From Povalibacter uvarum (GTDB lineage: Bacteria > Pseudomonadota > Gammaproteobacteria > Steroidobacterales > Steroidobacteraceae): a stretch of 64,000 nt of DNA. Shown here piece after piece: positions 61,387 to 64,000 of this stretch (position 1 is the stretch's first letter; each line of letters opens with the position of its first letter). The stretch is taken from positions 620,001-684,000 of the forward strand of contig NZ_JACHHZ010000001.1 in assembly GCF_014202975.1 (NCBI RefSeq). The letters run 5' to 3'. Position numbers and translations under genes: made by a program. The notes under the pieces were generated by a model. The model saw only the letters and a list, made by a program, of their open reading frames with translations. It had not been told where the DNA came from and searched no databases.

Positions 61387-62820
61387 CTAGTGAGAACCGG
61401 CTGAGGTCTGTTGCGAGGCGCGACCGAAGTCGCCTTGCTTCGTCGACGCCAGCCATGCCGCGACTGCATATGCCGCGACGGATTGATCGAGAATTTTCGG
61501 ATCGATCTTCGCCAGCGTGTCGTTGGTCGTGTGGTGAATGTCGAAGTAATTCGTCGCGTCCAGCGAAAGGTCGAGCACAGGAACGCCGGCTTCCCGCAGC
61601 GGACGCAGATCCGCGCCACCGGATGCAGTGTTGTCGCCGCCTTCGATCTTCAGTGGCTCGAGAACCTGGAGCATTTGCGCTACGGCCGGCAACTGTTCGA
61701 CGCCAACCCGTGACTGCAGGCGCCACACCGGACCCTGACCCAGATCTGCTTCGAATGCGATCACGTGGCGCGGGATTTCCTCGCTCATCAGTCGCGCATA
61801 CTCGCGGCCTCCGGAAAGTCCGAACTCTTCATTCGCGAACAGCACGACCCGGATCGTTCGCGCGGGCTTCCGGTCGAGCTTCGCGATCAGTCGCGCGGCT
61901 TCCATGACGATGGCGACACCCGCGCCATCATCGACGGCGCCTGGGCCCACATCCCACGAGTCGAGGTGAGCGCCCAGCAGCACGACTTCATTCGGCGACT
62001 GACTGCCGGGGATCTCGCCTATGACGTTCGCGGACCATGCAGGCGGCAGTTCGCGTGCCGTCGACCGCAAGCGCAGGCGCACGGGTTTGCCTGACTTCAC
62101 CTGTCGCGCGAGCAGATCCGCATCCGGATTCGAAATGGCGAAGGCGGGAATGCGCGGCGCGTCGGTTCTATAAGACAGCCCTCCGGTGTGGGCGACGCGG
62201 TCAGGCGATGTGCCTACGGAGCGGATCACGAGGGCGGTTGCGCCAAGATTCGCGGCCACGCTTGCACCTTGCGACCGGTTGGGGACTACCGCGCCGTAGC
62301 CACTGGCATCGCGCGTTCGCTCCATGCGTTGATCGATGAAGACGATCTTCCCGGACACCTGGTTGGCAGGTAGTGCGGACAAGGCTTCGAGCGAGCCGAC
62401 CGTCACGACCTGCGCCTCGATGCCTTCCTCGGGTGTGCCGACGCTGCCACCGATCGCGACGGCAACGAGCGGCTGAGGGTAGGGCGCAACGATCGACACT
62501 TCAGCAGTGCCGCGAACCCAGCGCGGGACCAGAACGTCCTGTGATCGGACGTTGGAAAAGCCCAGGGTGCCGAGACGATTGAGCGCCCACCGGACGGCAG
62601 CTGCATCGCCCGCCGAACCGGCAAAGCGCGGGCCGACTTCGGTGACCAGCCCGCTGACATGATCGAAGGCATTGGTCCCGGCGACTGCGCGATCGCGCAG
62701 AGTCGCCGCAGTCGCGAGGTCTTGCTCCGACCAATCAGCGGCGGGGACTGCGGCCGCGGCCAGCAGGAAGGCCGCAGAAAAAGCGGGGAAAAGCGCTGCG
62801 GGACGATACATGCGATGCAT
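61387..62820 (-). CDS. Secreted M28-family zinc aminopeptidase
   Basis: The 477-residue protein starts at ATG 62820 (GGAG upstream) with a signal peptide ending AVPAADW. A PA-like inserted domain lies at about 130-240. The two-zinc site is visible: GAHLDSWD (His, Asp), VDDGAG (bridging Asp), ANEEFG (catalytic and ligand Glu), EADLGQG and the C-terminal DIHHTTNDT. Family members remove N-terminal residues or dipeptides in the periplasm or outside. The C-terminus ends shortly after the last ligand helix, which is normal. Confidence 0.92.
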   Translation of the reverse strand: MHRMYRPAALFPAFSAAFLLAAAAVPAADWSEQDLATAATLRDRAVAGTNAFDHVSGLVTEVGPRFAGSAGDAAAVRWALNRLGTLGFSNVRSQDVLVPRWVRGTAEVSIVAPYPQPLVAVAIGGSVGTPEEGIEAQVVTVGSLEALSALPANQVSGKIVFIDQRMERTRDASGYGAVVPNRSQGASVAANLGATALVIRSVGTSPDRVAHTGGLSYRTDAPRIPAFAISNPDADLLARQVKSGKPVRLRLRSTARELPPAWSANVIGEIPGSQSPNEVVLLGAHLDSWDVGPGAVDDGAGVAIVMEAARLIAKLDRKPARTIRVVLFANEEFGLSGGREYARLMSEEIPRHVIAFEADLGQGPVWRLQSRVGVEQLPAVAQMLQVLEPLKIEGGDNTASGGADLRPLREAGVPVLDLSLDATNYFDIHHTTNDTLAKIDPKILDQSVAAYAVAAWLASTKQGDFGRASQQTSAGSH

Positions 62821-63020
62821 TCCGGAACTCCACTCGTGATCTGCCCGTTCGCACCGGGCGAGCTTATGTTGCGTTGTGTATATAATGCCCGCGCGGCCGG
62901 CCGCATGCCGGGCCGCCTGGCAGAGCCCACAGGACTATCCGGGCGCGCCCATCCAAGATGGTGCCTGCCGGTATACGAACGAAGGGAGCGGACCCGGTTA
63001 GGTTTGGGCACCAAGAGGTC

Positions 63021-63935
63021 ATGGGAAAAGACATCGAACTCGCCATCCTGTTCGCCGATGTCGTCGGCAGCACCCGGATCTATGAAGTCATGGGCGATCT
63101 TCGCGCCCGCGACATGGTGCTGACCTGCGTCGAGATCATGCGTTCGGCGACCGAGCAGAACCATGGCACGGTGATCAAGACCATCGGCGACGAGATCATG
63201 GCGACGTTCCCCACGGCGAACGACGCGTTGAATGCCGCAAGCCGGATGCAGCACGACATCCGCACTCACTCCGAGCTCAAGGTCGAAGGACAACCCATCG
63301 CGATTCGCATCGGCGGGCACTTCGGTCCGGTGGTGCTGGAGAACCGCGATATCTTCGGTGCGGCCGTCCATACCGCGAATCGCATGACGAGCCAGGCGAA
63401 GGCTGGCCAGGTCATGATCACCAGCGCGATGGTCGAGCGGCTCGCCCCGGAATGGCAGTCAGCCGTGCGTCAGATCGACGTCGCGACGCTCAAGGGCAAG
63501 ACCAGCGAAGACGAACTGTTCGAAGTGCTGTGGCAGAAGGAAGATGCCACCAGCATGTTGCCGGCCATCGCCCTGGGCGCAGCCGTCGCGTCCCGCGAAA
63601 AGCAGCGTCCCCGCCGCCTGCGCCTGAAGTTCCTCGGTCAGGACATCGTCGTCGACGACAGCCGGAGCAACATCACGATCGGTCGGGCGGAAGAGAACGA
63701 TGTTGTGGTGAAGGGCAACCTGATCTCACGTCTGCACGCCCGGATCGAATTCAGCCGCGGCAAATTCCTGCTGGTCGATCAGAGCACCAACGGGACTTTC
63801 GTGACCACGCGCGAGAACGAAGAAGCCTTCGTTCGTCGCGACAGCATGCAGTTGAAGGGCGAGGGGATGATCGGCTTCGGGCGAGTGCCCGAGGCGGGCT
63901 CGCCGCTGACGCTGAGATACAACTGCGAGGAATAG
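63021..63935 (+). CDS. Class III adenylate/guanylate cyclase fused to FHA domain
   Basis: From ATG 63021 the 304-residue protein has a class III cyclase domain (about 5-175) with LFADVVGSTRIYE (metal aspartate), KTIGDEIMATF (second aspartate and substrate lysine) and GAAVHTANRM. A linker and a C-terminal FHA domain (about 195-300) follow, with ITIGRAEENDVVV, SRLHARIEF and DQSTNGTFV, the phosphothreonine-binding residues. It would make cAMP or cGMP under control of a phosphoprotein partner. An in-frame ATG at 62958 would add 21 residues. No Ser/Thr kinase gene is adjacent. Confidence 0.9.
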   Translation: MGKDIELAILFADVVGSTRIYEVMGDLRARDMVLTCVEIMRSATEQNHGTVIKTIGDEIMATFPTANDALNAASRMQHDIRTHSELKVEGQPIAIRIGGHFGPVVLENRDIFGAAVHTANRMTSQAKAGQVMITSAMVERLAPEWQSAVRQIDVATLKGKTSEDELFEVLWQKEDATSMLPAIALGAAVASREKQRPRRLRLKFLGQDIVVDDSRSNITIGRAEENDVVVKGNLISRLHARIEFSRGKFLLVDQSTNGTFVTTRENEEAFVRRDSMQLKGEGMIGFGRVPEAGSPLTLRYNCEE

Positions 63936-63952
63936 CAGCGAGCTGCGAGCTA

Positions 63953-64000
63953 TGAGTTATGAGCCAGAAGAGAACGGCCTCTTTTCTGGCTCGTAGCTCA
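63953..64000 (+). terminator. Long hairpin after the cyclase gene
   Basis: A 17-bp stem (arms 63953-63969 and 63984-64000, with two G-T wobble pairs) encloses a 14-nt loop. Inner arms are GAGCCAGAA and TTCTGGCTC. It begins 18 bp after the stop codon. The window ends at the stem base, so a T-run cannot be checked. Confidence 0.6.

Noticed and set aside
62881-62886. TATAAT hexamer upstream of the cyclase gene
   Set aside because: A perfect -10 match, but no -35-like hexamer lies 16-18 bp upstream and no extended -10 TG is in place, so it is not called as a promoter.

Overview
The window is GC-rich and densely coded. It most resembles a gammaproteobacterium, possibly of the Nevskiales/Steroidobacteraceae/Xanthomonadales type. 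The basis is a GlrK-QseG-GlrR two-component locus, a SrkA/YihE kinase, BipA/TypA, DusA, many TonB/OmpA/BamA-type outer-membrane proteins and secreted sulfatases. The taxon is an inference, because no rRNA or tRNA is present.

Left part (1-34.2 kb), ordinary chromosome. It opens with a Dlt-like acyl-transfer cassette: a partial MBOAT, an acyl carrier protein and an acetoacetyl-CoA-synthetase-type ligase. A minus-strand block follows: galE, then glrK, a QseG-like lipoprotein and glrR. Next come srkA, a secreted Ig-domain metallopeptidase lipoprotein with a small lipoprotein, and typA. A signalling block at 14.7-22.5 kb holds a PAS/GAF/GGDEF/EAL protein, a double receiver, a single receiver and a PAS-GAF-PAS-HWE kinase-receiver. 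After it lie a TonB receptor, a YtrA-type GntR regulator with a multi-pass membrane protein and a perfect palindromic operator, ExoD, galM, a secretory lipase, an arylsulfatase, a DUF5996 protein and an alpha/beta hydrolase.

Middle part (about 34.2-60.4 kb), a composite genomic island in the 5' end of dusA. The left edge carries a decayed ppk2 tail, a decayed integrase and a duplicate of the dusA 5' end with its upstream stem-loop. The right edge carries an intact tyrosine integrase, a PrtN-family gene and full-length dusA. The two edges are diverged copies, and a relaxase is present once intact and once as a fragment, so at least two related elements have inserted in succession. Cargo includes a RelB-like/nucleotidyltransferase toxin-antitoxin candidate, a PF10136 membrane protein, a DUF481/OmpA/15-repeat BIG2 lipoprotein run, a DUF4239 protein, a second arylsulfatase, a BamA-like barrel, a decayed outer-membrane gene, a radC-like gene split by an IS3/IS407-type IS with a 4-bp target duplication, mobC and relaxase genes, an IS481 element, and a large metallopeptidase whose start the IS481 element seems to have displaced.

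Right part (60.3-64 kb), chromosome again: dusA, a convergent M28 peptidase, and a class III cyclase-FHA fusion ending at a long hairpin.

The most notable items are the serial dusA-island architecture with a covarying hairpin at both edges, the unusual toxin-antitoxin pairing, the exact IS insertion in radC, the Dlt-like cassette with a non-DltA ligase, and the OmpA/giant BIG2 lipoprotein module.
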